Shown piece after piece: positions 28,092 through 36,953 of a stretch of 64,000 nt of DNA (positions within the stretch are counted from its first letter, which is position 1; every line of letters begins with the position of its first letter). The stretch is from Pseudoxanthomonas winnipegensis (GTDB taxonomy: Bacteria > Pseudomonadota > Gammaproteobacteria > Xanthomonadales > Xanthomonadaceae): assembly GCF_004283755.1 (NCBI RefSeq), contig NZ_SHMH01000001.1, forward strand, positions 673,150-737,149, read 5' to 3'. The translations under genes were made by a program, and so were the position numbers. The notes under the pieces were generated by a model. That model did not search any database, had not been told where the DNA came from, and saw only the letters and a program-made list of their open reading frames with translations.

Positions 28092-29384
28092 ATGCAACAG
28101 ACCGACAACCCCTTCCGTATCCGCGACACCGCCGCCCAGGACGTGGTAGTCGACACCGGCAAGGGCAAGCGCTGGAAACGCTGGGGCCTGATCGGCGGCG
28201 GTGTGGCCGTGCTGGCCGCCGCCCTGGTCTGGGTCGTGATGGGCTGGGCCGCGGGCGGGCGCTCGTTCGACGCCAGCCGCGTGCGCATCGCCACGGTCAC
28301 CCGCGGCGACCTGGTGCGCGACCTGGCCGCCGACGGCCGCGTCATCACCGCCAACAGCCCGACCCTGTACGCCATCGACGGCGGCACCGTCAGCCTGAAG
28401 GTCGTCGCCGGCGACGTGGTGAAGAAGGGCGACGCGCTGGCGGTGATCGACAGCCCGGCCCTGCGCAGCAAGCTGGCCCAGGAGGAATCCACCCTGGCCG
28501 GCATGGAGGCCGAGGCCAGCCGCGCCACGCTGGACGTGGCCAAGGCGCGCTCGGAGGCGAGCAAGCTGGTCGACCAGGGCAAGATCGACCGCCAGGGCGC
28601 CGCGCGCGACGTCGAGCGCTACCAGCGCGCCTATGACGCCGGCGCGCTGCCGCAGGTGGAACTGGCCAAGGCCCACGACACCCTGACCAAGACCGAAATC
28701 GAACTGCAGCACGCCCAGCAGGACGCCCAGCTCAATCAGCAGGCCGCGCAGCTGGATGCGCGCAACAAGCAGCTGCTGGCCCAGCGCCAGCAGGCGGTGG
28801 TGGAGGAACTGCAGCGCCAGGTCGATGCGCTGACCCTGCGCGCGCCCTTCGACGGCCAGGTCGGCCAGGTGCAGATCGCCCAGGGCACCAACGTGGCGAT
28901 CAACGCGCCGATCCTCTCGGTGGTGGACCTGTCCAAGTTCGAAGTGGAGATCAAGGTGCCGGAGAGCTTCGCCCGCGACCTGGCGATCGGCGTGCCGGCG
29001 CAGCTGACCTCCGGCAGCGGCGAACCCTTCCCCGGCAAGATCTCGGCCGTCTCGCCCGAGGTCGTCGCCGGCGAGGTCACCGCGCGCGTGCGCTTCGACG
29101 GCCCGCAGCCGCCGGGCCTGCGCCAGAGCCAGCGCATGAGCGCGCGCATCCTGCTGGACACGCGCAAGAACGTGCTCAAGGTCGAGCGCGGCCCGTTCGT
29201 CGAACAGTCCGGCGGCCGCTACGCCTACGTCATGGATGGGTCGAGCGCCCAGCGCCAGCCGGTCCAGCTGGGCGTGTCGAGCCTGTCGGAAACCGAGATC
29301 CTCTCCGGCCTGAAGGAAGGCGACCGCGTGGTCGTCTCCGGCGCCGACCAGTTCGGCGATGCACCGCGGGTGACGGTGCATTGA
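28092..29384 (+). CDS. HlyD/MFP-family periplasmic adaptor of ABC transporter
   Basis: A 430-residue membrane fusion protein: short cytoplasmic N-terminus, one membrane anchor (about 30-52), a biotinyl-lipoyl-like hairpin (SLKVVAGDVVKKGDALAVID), a long Ala/Gln-rich coiled coil (about 130-255), the returning lipoyl half (LRAPFDGQVGQVQIAQGTNV) and beta-barrel domains ending before residue 430. It links an inner-membrane ABC transporter to the outer membrane or envelope. The start at 28092 is the ATG before the anchor. It is the first gene after the sigma-54 promoter; no outer-membrane TolC-like gene is in the window, so a shared one would be needed. Confidence 0.9.
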   Translation: MQQTDNPFRIRDTAAQDVVVDTGKGKRWKRWGLIGGGVAVLAAALVWVVMGWAAGGRSFDASRVRIATVTRGDLVRDLAADGRVITANSPTLYAIDGGTVSLKVVAGDVVKKGDALAVIDSPALRSKLAQEESTLAGMEAEASRATLDVAKARSEASKLVDQGKIDRQGAARDVERYQRAYDAGALPQVELAKAHDTLTKTEIELQHAQQDAQLNQQAAQLDARNKQLLAQRQQAVVEELQRQVDALTLRAPFDGQVGQVQIAQGTNVAINAPILSVVDLSKFEVEIKVPESFARDLAIGVPAQLTSGSGEPFPGKISAVSPEVVAGEVTARVRFDGPQPPGLRQSQRMSARILLDTRKNVLKVERGPFVEQSGGRYAYVMDGSSAQRQPVQLGVSSLSETEILSGLKEGDRVVVSGADQFGDAPRVTVH

Positions 29385-29397
29385 TTCAAGTCACCCG

Positions 29398-29549
29398 GTA
29401 GAGCGGAGCTTGCTCCGCTGAGGCTCCGCCGGTCATGCGGCAGCGGAGCAAGCTCCGCTCTACAGGCTCCGCCGGTCATGCCACAGCGGAGCAAGCTCCG
29501 CTCTACAGGCTCCGCCGGTCATGCGGCAGCGGAGCAAGCTCCGCTCTAC
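29398..29549. repeat. GTAG-type REP cluster of four units (copy 2)
   Basis: One forward 23-bp unit (29398-29420) and three inverted ones (29441-29463, 29484-29506, 29527-29549), each separated by 20 bp of nearly the same spacer (AGGCTCCGCCGGTCATG with small changes). It is placed inside the transport operon between the adaptor and ATPase genes, so it will form strong hairpins in the mRNA and may affect stability or relative expression. Confidence 0.9.
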
Positions 29550-29603
29550 AGACATCGCAGTACCCACCGCCCCACGCCATTCATTCCAACGAAGGACTCC
29601 GCC

Positions 29604-30323
29604 ATGCTCGAAATGCACGCCGTCTCCAAGGTCTTCCGCACCGAGCAGGTGCAGACCCACGCCCTGCGCTCGCTGGACCTGCACGTGAAGGAAGGCGAGT
29701 TCGTCGCCGTCACCGGGCCGTCCGGCTCGGGCAAGACCACCTTCCTCAACATCGCCGGCCTGCTGGAGACCTTCACCTCCGGCACCTACCGCCTGGACGG
29801 CGAGGACGTGAGCCATCTCAACGACAACGCGCGCAGCAAGCTGCGCAACCAGAAGATCGGCTTCATCTTCCAGAGCTTCAACCTGATCCCCGACCTCAAC
29901 CTGTTCGACAACGTCGATGTGCCGCTGCGCTACCGCGGTATGGCCGCGGCCGAACGCAGGCAGCGCATCACCGAGTCGCTGGAGCGCGTGGGCCTGGGCT
30001 CGCGCATGAAGCACTACCCGGCCGAACTGTCCGGCGGTCAGCAGCAGCGCGCCGCCATCGCCCGCGCCCTGGCCGGCAGCCCGCGCCTGCTGCTGGCCGA
30101 CGAACCGACCGGCAACCTGGACTCGCAGATGGCCCGCGGCGTGATGGAGCTGCTGGAGGAGATCAACGCCGCCGGCAGCACCATCGTCATGGTCACCCAC
30201 GACCCGGAACTGGCCGCGCGCGCCCAGCGCAACGTGCACATCGTCGATGGCCAGGCCACCGACCTGGTGCGCGAGGCGTCGCTGATGTCCGGCGCCGCGC
30301 CGACCGCCTCCGCGCAGGCCTGA
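29604..30323 (+). CDS. ABC transporter ATPase, MacB/LolD type
   Basis: A 239-residue ATPase with all motifs: Walker A GPSGSGKT (38-45), Q-loop Q90, signature LSGGQ (142-146), Walker B LLLADE (162-167) with GNLDS following, and H-loop H199. This is the MacB/LolD/FtsE class that works with FtsX-like permeases of four membrane segments. The start at 29604 has AAGGAC 8 bases upstream. It is the only ATPase among twelve permease genes, so all six permease pairs must share it unless another ATPase elsewhere serves some of them. Confidence 0.96.
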   Translation: MLEMHAVSKVFRTEQVQTHALRSLDLHVKEGEFVAVTGPSGSGKTTFLNIAGLLETFTSGTYRLDGEDVSHLNDNARSKLRNQKIGFIFQSFNLIPDLNLFDNVDVPLRYRGMAAAERRQRITESLERVGLGSRMKHYPAELSGGQQQRAAIARALAGSPRLLLADEPTGNLDSQMARGVMELLEEINAAGSTIVMVTHDPELAARAQRNVHIVDGQATDLVREASLMSGAAPTASAQA

Positions 30324-30340
30324 GCCACAGGTCCGCGGCG

Positions 30341-31663
30341 ATGTTCGGCTACTACCTGGCCCTGGCCCTGCGCAGCCTGCGCCGCAACCCGGTGCTGACC
30401 GGGTTGATGGTGCTGTCCATCGCCGTGGGCATCGGCGCGGCGATGACCACGCTGACGGTGCTGCATCTGCTGTCGGGCGATCCGCTGCCGGGCAAGAGCG
30501 AGACGATCTTCATCCCGCAACTCGATCCTCGCCCTGCTTCGCGCCCCGGCCAGCGTCCGTTCGACAAGCTGGACTACATCACCGCGATGGACCTGTGGCG
30601 CTTGGGGCACCCGGATCGCCAGGCCATGGTGGCCGAGAGCGAAGTCAAGCTGCGCGCGGCCGACGCCGGCACCCCGGCCCTGATGACCCAGATGCTGTCC
30701 ACGCAGTCCGGATTCTTCCCGATGTTCCAGGTGCCATTCGCGCACGGCGGTGCGTGGAGCGCGCAGGACGATGAGGACCACGCGCGCGTGGCCGTGATCT
30801 CGGCCGATCTGAACAACCGCCTGTTCGCGGGGAAGAGCAGCGTCGGCCAGCACCTGCGCATCCGCGACGCCGATGTGCGCATCGTCGGCGTGCTGGCGCC
30901 GTGGCGTCCTTCGCCCCAGTTCTACACCTTGGCCGGCGGCAGCTTCGCCCATGGCGACACGGCCAGCTTCTACGGCAAGCCGCAGGACGTGTTCATGCCG
31001 ATGTCCAGCGCGCTGGAAGTCAACGGCCAGCACATGCAGCCGTGGACTTGCTTCGGTAGCGCGCCCACGCCGCTGAACCTGACCACGGCCCCCTGCGTGT
31101 GGCTGCAGCTGTGGGTGGAACTGGACAACCCGCTCAAGGTCGCACAGTACCGGCGCCTGCTTTCCGACTATGCCAACCAGCAGAAGGCGGCCGGGCGTAT
31201 CGGCATCAGCGAGACCGCGCGGCTGCAGTCGTTGCCGCAATGGCTGGATCACAATCGGGTCGTGCCCAGCGATGCACGCCTGCAATCGTGGCTGGCCGTC
31301 GCGTTCCTCGGCCTGTGCCTGTTCAACGCCATCGGTCTGCTGCTGGCCAAGTTCCTGCGCCGCAGCGGCGAGATCGGCGTGCGCCGCGCGCTGGGCGCGT
31401 CCCGCAAGGACATCTTTGGCCAGTGCCTGGCCGAGGCCGGCATGATCGGTCTGATCGGCGGCGTGCTGGGCTGGATGCTCACGCTGCTGGGCTTGTGGGT
31501 GGTGCGTCAGCAGCCCGTGGAATACGCCGACATGATCGGCATGAACCTGTGGAGCTTCCTGCTGACCTTCGCCGCGGCGATCGCCTGCAGCGTGTTGGCC
31601 GGGGTGTTCCCCGCCATGCGCGCCAGCCGCATCGCGCCGGCCATGCAACTCAAAGCGCTGTAA
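30341..31663 (+). CDS. FtsX/MacB-like permease A1 (pair 1)
   Basis: A 440-residue permease: membrane segment near residues 18-40 (NPVLTGLMVLSIAVGIGAAM), a large MacB-type periplasmic domain (about 45-320), and three C-terminal membrane segments. The cytoplasmic coupling helix region FLRRSGEIGVRRALGASRKD contacts the ATPase. The periplasmic domain holds a Cys pair (WTCFG and APCVW) shared with A2-A5. It is the first permease after the ATPase and is followed by its B partner after 10 bp. Its N-terminus (RSLRRNPVLTG) is more diverged than those of A2-A5. Confidence 0.9.
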   Translation: MFGYYLALALRSLRRNPVLTGLMVLSIAVGIGAAMTTLTVLHLLSGDPLPGKSETIFIPQLDPRPASRPGQRPFDKLDYITAMDLWRLGHPDRQAMVAESEVKLRAADAGTPALMTQMLSTQSGFFPMFQVPFAHGGAWSAQDDEDHARVAVISADLNNRLFAGKSSVGQHLRIRDADVRIVGVLAPWRPSPQFYTLAGGSFAHGDTASFYGKPQDVFMPMSSALEVNGQHMQPWTCFGSAPTPLNLTTAPCVWLQLWVELDNPLKVAQYRRLLSDYANQQKAAGRIGISETARLQSLPQWLDHNRVVPSDARLQSWLAVAFLGLCLFNAIGLLLAKFLRRSGEIGVRRALGASRKDIFGQCLAEAGMIGLIGGVLGWMLTLLGLWVVRQQPVEYADMIGMNLWSFLLTFAAAIACSVLAGVFPAMRASRIAPAMQLKAL

Positions 31664-31673
31664 GGACGCCGCC

Positions 31674-32891
31674 ATGCAGATCAAGCCCATCCTCTCCGCG
31701 CTGACCCGCCACCGCATCGCCGCCGTGCTGATCGCGCTGGAGATCGCGCTGGCCTGCGCGGTCCTGTGCAATGCGTTCTTCCTGATCAGCGCGCGTCTGG
31801 ACCTGCTGCACCTGGACAGCGGCGTGGACGAGAAGGCCTTGGCCACGGTAGCGCTGTCGGGCTGCGATGCCTGCGGCAGCCATACCGAACTCAACGCACG
31901 CGTCCTGGACGTGGTGCGCGGGACGCCCGGCATCCAGGCGGTCGGCACGATCAATTCGCTGCCTTTCACCTCGCCTGCCGGCAATTCCGGCGTCTGCCTG
32001 GACCAGCAGTGCAATCACGTCGGTGGCGTGCCGCACTTCTACACGGCCGACGCCGGTGCCATCGCCGCCCTGCGGCTGACACCCGTGCGCGGCCGCAGCT
32101 TTTCCGATGAGGACTATCAGTCCTTCGAGCGGTTCGCGCCCAACGCGGCGAACGTCCTGATCACCCGCGCCCTGGCCGAGCACCTGTGGCCGGGGCAGGA
32201 TCCGCTTGGAAAGGAGCTTTGGGGGGCCGGCCACTATCGCGTGATCGGCATCCTGGAGCATCTGTCCCGGCCGGACCCCGGCCGCAGCGAAGACGGCATG
32301 ATCGGCACCGACTGGTCCGTGGTGGTGCCGGTGCGCAACGACTCGCAGTCGGGCATCTACGTGCTGCGCGCCGATCCCAAAGAGCTGCCGCGTTTGCTGC
32401 AACAGGTGCGCGCTCGGATCACGCAGGCCATTCCGCAGACCCTGCTCGACGATCGCTACAGCCAACCGCTATCCGAGCTGCGGCAGACCTACTTCCGTCC
32501 CGACCGCGCCATGGCCGGGCTGCTGGTGGCGGTGATCGCCGCGATGCTGCTGGTGACCGCGCTGGGCATCGTGGGGCTGGCCAGCTTCTGGGTGGCCCAG
32601 CGCACCAAGCAGATCGGCATCCGTCGCGCGCTGGGCGCCACGCGCAAGGACATCCTGCGCTACTTCCAGACCGAGAACTTCCTGCTGGCCAGCGGCGGCA
32701 TCGTGCTGGGCATGCTGCTGGCCTACGGCGGCAACCTGCTGCTGATGAAGTACTTCGAACTGGCGCGCCTGCCGCTGCTCTACCTGCCCATCGGCGCGGT
32801 GCTGCTGTGGGGCGTGGGCCAGCTGGCCGTGCTGGGGCCGGCGCTGCGCGCCGCCTCGATTCCGCCCGTCGTCGCCACCCGCGCTGTCTGA
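31674..32891 (+). CDS. FtsX/MacB-like permease B1 (pair 1)
   Basis: A 405-residue B-type permease: membrane segment near residues 15-40 (RIAAVLIALEIALACAVLCN), periplasmic domain (about 42-275) and three C-terminal segments beginning LLVAVIAAMLLVTALGIVGL; the coupling region is QRTKQIGIRRALGATRKDIL. The periplasmic domain has four cysteines (GCDACGS and VCLDQQCNH) that the other B proteins lack, perhaps a metal or disulfide site. The C-terminal GPALRAASIPPVVATR groups it with B4 and B6. A2 follows after 15 bp. Confidence 0.9.
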   Translation: MQIKPILSALTRHRIAAVLIALEIALACAVLCNAFFLISARLDLLHLDSGVDEKALATVALSGCDACGSHTELNARVLDVVRGTPGIQAVGTINSLPFTSPAGNSGVCLDQQCNHVGGVPHFYTADAGAIAALRLTPVRGRSFSDEDYQSFERFAPNAANVLITRALAEHLWPGQDPLGKELWGAGHYRVIGILEHLSRPDPGRSEDGMIGTDWSVVVPVRNDSQSGIYVLRADPKELPRLLQQVRARITQAIPQTLLDDRYSQPLSELRQTYFRPDRAMAGLLVAVIAAMLLVTALGIVGLASFWVAQRTKQIGIRRALGATRKDILRYFQTENFLLASGGIVLGMLLAYGGNLLLMKYFELARLPLLYLPIGAVLLWGVGQLAVLGPALRAASIPPVVATRAV

Positions 32892-32906
32892 CCCCTAAGG
32901 ACCGCC

Positions 32907-34211
32907 ATGCTCGCCTACTACTTCAACCTGGCCCTGCGCAGCTTCAGGCGCAACAAGGTCCTGACCGCGCTGATGGTGCTGGCGATCGCCATGGGCATCG
33001 GCGCCACCATGACGACGCTGACGGTGTTCCATGTGCTGTCCGGCGATCCGATCCCCGCCAAGAGCGACCGGCTGTTCATCGTCCAACTCGACCCGGAGCC
33101 GGCGGCGAACTACAAGCCCGGCGAAGAACCGGAAGAACAGCTGACCCGCTTCGACGCCGAGGCGCTTCTGCGCCAGGGCAAGGCCAAGCGCCAGGCGCTG
33201 ATGACCGGCGGCGGCACGGTGGTGCAGACGGCGGGCAGCAGCCTCAAGCCGTTCGTGATCGACACGCGCTGGAATTCCGCGGACTTCTTCCCGATGTTCG
33301 AGGTGCCGTTCCTGTACGGCAACGGCTGGAGCGCGGCGGACGACCAGGCCCACGCGCGCGTGGCGGTGATCTCCAGGAAGCTCAACGACAAGCTGTTCGG
33401 CGGCGCCGACAGCACCGGCAAGACGATCCGCCTGGGCGATCACGACTTCCGCATCGTCGGGGTCGCCGACGACTGGGCGCCGCAGCCGCACTTCTACGAC
33501 CTCAACGTCGGCAGCTACGGCAGCGACGAGCAGCTGTTCGCGCCGTACTCGACCGCCATCGAGCTCAAGCTCTGGGGCAACGGCACCACCAACTGCTTCG
33601 GCAAGAACCCCACCAACGATCCGCGCGACCTCAACGCCCCCTGCGTCTGGACGCAGTACTGGGTGGAGCTGGAGAGCCCCGCGCAGGCCCGCGACTTCAA
33701 GGCCTACCTGGACAACTATTCGCGTGAGCAGAAGGCGGCGGGTCGTTTCCAACGCGATCCGAACACGCGCCTGCGCGACGTGATGCAGTGGCTGGATTAC
33801 AACCACGTGGTGCCGGGCGATGTGCGGCTGCAGCTCTGGCTGGCGTTCGGCTTCCTGGTGGTGTGCCTGCTCAATACCGTCGGCCTGCTGCTGGCCAAGT
33901 TCCTGCGCCGCAGCGGCGAGATCGGCGTGCGCCGCGCGCTGGGCGCGGCGCGCAGCGAGATCTTCAAGCAATGCCTGGTGGAGGCGGGAGCCATCGGCCT
34001 GGCGGGCGCGGTGCTGGGCCTCGGCGTGGCGGAGCTGGGCCTGTGGGCGGTGCGCCATCGCCCGACCCAGTACGCGGCGCTGGCCCAACTGGACGGCACG
34101 ATGCTGCTGCTGACCTTCGTCCTGGCCCTGCTCGCCAGCCTGCTCGCGGGCCTGCTGCCCGCCTGGCGGGCGATGCAGATCACCCCGGCGGTACAGCTCA
34201 AGACGCAATGA
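32907..34211 (+). CDS. FtsX/MacB-like permease A2 (pair 2)
   Basis: A 434-residue A-type permease with the conserved N-terminus (RSFRRNKVLTALMVLAIAMG), a membrane segment near 18-38, the periplasmic domain, and three C-terminal segments after FLRRSGEIGVRRALGAARSE. The Cys pair is C230 (TNCFG) and C246 (APCVW), probably a disulfide. Close in sequence to A3 and A5. It is separated from B2 by 75 bp containing a weak inverted repeat. Confidence 0.9.
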   Translation: MLAYYFNLALRSFRRNKVLTALMVLAIAMGIGATMTTLTVFHVLSGDPIPAKSDRLFIVQLDPEPAANYKPGEEPEEQLTRFDAEALLRQGKAKRQALMTGGGTVVQTAGSSLKPFVIDTRWNSADFFPMFEVPFLYGNGWSAADDQAHARVAVISRKLNDKLFGGADSTGKTIRLGDHDFRIVGVADDWAPQPHFYDLNVGSYGSDEQLFAPYSTAIELKLWGNGTTNCFGKNPTNDPRDLNAPCVWTQYWVELESPAQARDFKAYLDNYSREQKAAGRFQRDPNTRLRDVMQWLDYNHVVPGDVRLQLWLAFGFLVVCLLNTVGLLLAKFLRRSGEIGVRRALGAARSEIFKQCLVEAGAIGLAGAVLGLGVAELGLWAVRHRPTQYAALAQLDGTMLLLTFVLALLASLLAGLLPAWRAMQITPAVQLKTQ

Positions 34212-34286
34212 GACAGGAGTGACGCTCCACATCCCCGCATCGCCCTTCGCGCCCGACCCACTCACGCCTCGCCGCAAGAGGATCCC

Positions 34287-35513
34287 ATGGAAATCCGCCC
34301 CATCTTCTCGGCCCTGCGCCGGCACAAGACCGCCGCCGCGCTGATCGTGCTCGAGATCGCGGTGAGCTGCGCCATCGTGTGCAATGCGCTGTTCCTGATT
34401 TCCCAGCGCATCGACAACCTGAACCTGCCCAGCGGAATCGCCGAGGATCAGCTGCTGCATCTGCGCCTGAGCGGAATCGGCAAGGACGACAACGCCGATG
34501 CGCGCACCGAGGAAGACCTGGCGGCCCTGCGCGCCATCCCCGGCGTCATCGCCGTCACCACCAGCAACCAGCTGCCTTTCCGTAACGGCTCCTCGAACAG
34601 TGGGCTCAGCCTCACCCCCGATCAGGCGGACAACACCCTCAACGCGGCGGCATACCGCGTCGGCCGCGACGCCATCAAGACCTTCGGGCTGAAGCTCATC
34701 GCGGGACGCGACTTCAATGTCGATGAGTACCTGCTCGGCAGCGAGTTGAACAAGCCGGACATCGATTTCAGCAAGGTGGCCGCCTCCATCATCGTCAGCA
34801 GCGCGATGGCCAAGAAGCTGTTCCCCAACGAGCCGGCCGTCGGCAAGACGGTGTACATGTCGCAGACGCCGCTGCACATCGTCGGCGTGGTCGAGACCCT
34901 CACCCGCCCGACCTTGAACGGCGGCAACCGCACCTACTCGATGCTGCTGCCGATCCGCGACAACTACAACAGCATGGGCCGCTACATCGTCCGCGTCAGC
35001 GATCCGTCGCGCCGCAACGAGGTGATGAAGGCCGCCCTGGCGACGCTGGACAGGATCGACAGCAGCCGCCTGGTGCTCAACAACGAGACCTATCAGGACG
35101 TGCGCGCCGATTACTTCAGCGACGACCGCGACATGATCGGCCTGCTGGGCGTGGTCTGCGCCGCGCTGCTGCTGGTCACTGCGCTGGGCATCATAGGCCT
35201 GGCCAGCTTCTGGGTGGCCCAGCGCACGCGCCAGATCGGCGTACGCCGCGCGCTGGGCGCCACGCGGGCCCAGATCCTGCGCTACTTCCAGGTGGAGAAC
35301 TTCCTGCTGGTCGGCATCGGCATCGGCCTGGGCATGCTGCTGGCCTATGCGCTCAACCAGCTGCTGATGAACCGCTACGAGCTGCCGCGCCTGCCACTGG
35401 CCTACCTGCCCGCCGGCGCGGTGGTGCTGTGGCTGCTCGGCCAGGTGGCCGTGTTGTGGCCCGCGCGCCGCGCCGCGGCCGTGCCGCCCGCCATCGCCAC
35501 CCGCAGTGCCTGA
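34287..35513 (+). CDS. FtsX/MacB-like permease B2 (pair 2)
   Basis: A 408-residue B-type permease: MEIRPIFSALRRHKTAAALI at the N-terminus, one membrane segment, periplasmic domain without cysteines, and three C-terminal membrane segments after the coupling region QRTRQIGVRRALGATRAQIL. It ends WPARRAAAVPPAIATRSA, as do B3 and B5. An AAGAGGA ribosome binding site precedes the ATG. A3 follows after 15 bp. Confidence 0.9.
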   Translation: MEIRPIFSALRRHKTAAALIVLEIAVSCAIVCNALFLISQRIDNLNLPSGIAEDQLLHLRLSGIGKDDNADARTEEDLAALRAIPGVIAVTTSNQLPFRNGSSNSGLSLTPDQADNTLNAAAYRVGRDAIKTFGLKLIAGRDFNVDEYLLGSELNKPDIDFSKVAASIIVSSAMAKKLFPNEPAVGKTVYMSQTPLHIVGVVETLTRPTLNGGNRTYSMLLPIRDNYNSMGRYIVRVSDPSRRNEVMKAALATLDRIDSSRLVLNNETYQDVRADYFSDDRDMIGLLGVVCAALLLVTALGIIGLASFWVAQRTRQIGVRRALGATRAQILRYFQVENFLLVGIGIGLGMLLAYALNQLLMNRYELPRLPLAYLPAGAVVLWLLGQVAVLWPARRAAAVPPAIATRSA

Positions 35514-35528
35514 CCGTCCGGAGCGCCC

Positions 35529-36833
35529 ATGATCGCCTACTACTTCAATCTGGCCCTGCGCAGCTTCAGGCGCAACAAGGTGCTGACCGCGCTGATGGTA
35601 CTGGCCGTGGCGCTGGGCATCGGCGTATCGATGACCACGCTGACGGTGTTCCATGTGCTGTCCGGCGACCCGATCCCGGGCAAGAGCGACCGGCTGTTCT
35701 ACGCGCAGCTCGACCCGTTTCCGATCGACGGCTACACGCCGGGCGAGGAACCGCAGCCCGACATGAGCCGCTACGACGCCGAGACGCTGCTGGCGCAGAA
35801 GCGCGCCAAGCGCCAGGCCATGATGACCGGCGGCAGCGTCACCGTCCAACCGGAAGGCACGGCGATCAAGCCCTTCGTCCTCAGCGCGCGCTATACCTCG
35901 GCCGACTTCTTCGCGATGTTCGAGGTGCCCTTCGTCTACGGCCGCGGCTGGTCCGCGCAGGACGACAGCGGTCAGGCACGCGTGGCGGTGATCGCGCGGA
36001 CGTTGAACGACAAGTTGTTCGGTGGCGCCGACAGCACCGGCAAGGTCATCCGCCTGGACGGTCACGACTTCCGAATCGTCGGCGTAATCGACACCTGGGA
36101 CCCGCAGCCGCTGTTCTACGACCTCGCCGTGGGCGTCTACGGCACCCACGAGCAGATCTTCGAACCGTTCCAGACCGCCATGTCCCTGCACCAGTCGCGC
36201 AGCGGCAACATGAACTGCTACGGCGACAACGTCACCTCCGATGCCACCGCGCGCGAGGCGCCCTGCGCCTTCATCCAGTACTGGGTGGAGCTGGAGCGCG
36301 CCTCGCAGGCAGCGGACTTCAAGGCCTACCTGAACCAGTACTCGCAGCAGCAGAAGGACGCCGGCCGCTACCAGCGCCCGCCCAACGCGCGGCTGCGTGA
36401 TGTCATGGACTGGCTGGATTACCAGCAGGCGGTGCCGGGCGATGTGCGCCTGCAGCTGTGGCTGGCGCTGGCGTTCCTGCTGGTCTGCCTGGTCAACACC
36501 GTCGGCCTGCTGCTGGCCAAGTTCCTGCGCCGCAGCGGCGAGATCGGCGTGCGCCGCGCGCTGGGCGCCAGCCGCACGGAAGTCTTCAAGCAGTGCCTGG
36601 TCGAGGCCGGCAGCATCGGCCTGGTCGGCGGCGTGATCGGCCTGGGCCTGGCGGAGCTGGGCCTGTGGGTGGTCCGTCACCGGCCCACGCAGTACGCCGA
36701 GCTGGCGCACCTGGACGGATCGATGCTGCTGCTGACCTTCGTGCTGGCGCTGCTGTCCAGCCTGCTGGCCGGCGCGCTGCCGGCCTGGCGCGCCATGCAG
36801 ATCACGCCTGCCGTGCAGTTGAAAACGCAGTGA
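35529..36833 (+). CDS. FtsX/MacB-like permease A3 (pair 3)
   Basis: A 434-residue A-type permease very like A2 (RSFRRNKVLTALMVLAVALG; VFHVLSGDPIPGKSDRLF). Cys pair in MNCYG and APCAF. Coupling region FLRRSGEIGVRRALGASRTE. The periplasmic middle is the part that differs most from A2 and A5, where substrate or partner choice would be expected to lie. B3 follows after a 120-bp gap with a hairpin repeat. Confidence 0.9.
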   Translation: MIAYYFNLALRSFRRNKVLTALMVLAVALGIGVSMTTLTVFHVLSGDPIPGKSDRLFYAQLDPFPIDGYTPGEEPQPDMSRYDAETLLAQKRAKRQAMMTGGSVTVQPEGTAIKPFVLSARYTSADFFAMFEVPFVYGRGWSAQDDSGQARVAVIARTLNDKLFGGADSTGKVIRLDGHDFRIVGVIDTWDPQPLFYDLAVGVYGTHEQIFEPFQTAMSLHQSRSGNMNCYGDNVTSDATAREAPCAFIQYWVELERASQAADFKAYLNQYSQQQKDAGRYQRPPNARLRDVMDWLDYQQAVPGDVRLQLWLALAFLLVCLVNTVGLLLAKFLRRSGEIGVRRALGASRTEVFKQCLVEAGSIGLVGGVIGLGLAELGLWVVRHRPTQYAELAHLDGSMLLLTFVLALLSSLLAGALPAWRAMQITPAVQLKTQ

Positions 36834-36953
36834 GGCAGGAGCGAACGCAGAGGCGTGGGAAGTGAGCAAGGCGACGGCCGAACGCTTCCAATCGCCTCCT
36901 CCCCGACTCACTCCTCACTCCTTACCACTCACCTTTCCAGCCGCAGGACTCCC
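36834..36953. repeat. Intergenic hairpin repeat between A3 and B3
   Basis: An imperfect inverted repeat: AGGAGCGAACGC...GTGAGCAAGGCGACGG on the left, and CTCACTCCTCACTCC on the right. The core (GAGCAAGGCRACGGCC) recurs in the A5-B5 gap (42089-42204), and the CTCACTCCTCRCTCC type right arm recurs before the response regulator gene. It is a dispersed element inserted within the operon. Confidence 0.6.

Noticed and set aside
29398..29549. CRISPR array
   Set aside because: Only four units in mixed orientation, each palindromic, and with spacers that are nearly identical to each other; no cas gene. These are REP elements.
32895..36911. A 1338-codon open frame on the minus strand across the permease genes
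   Set aside because: It is antisense to four permease genes with clear families and membrane topology. Its translation is rich in Ala, Gln, His, Arg and Gly with no domain; high GC keeps antisense frames open. The same applies to 39371-42157 on the minus strand.
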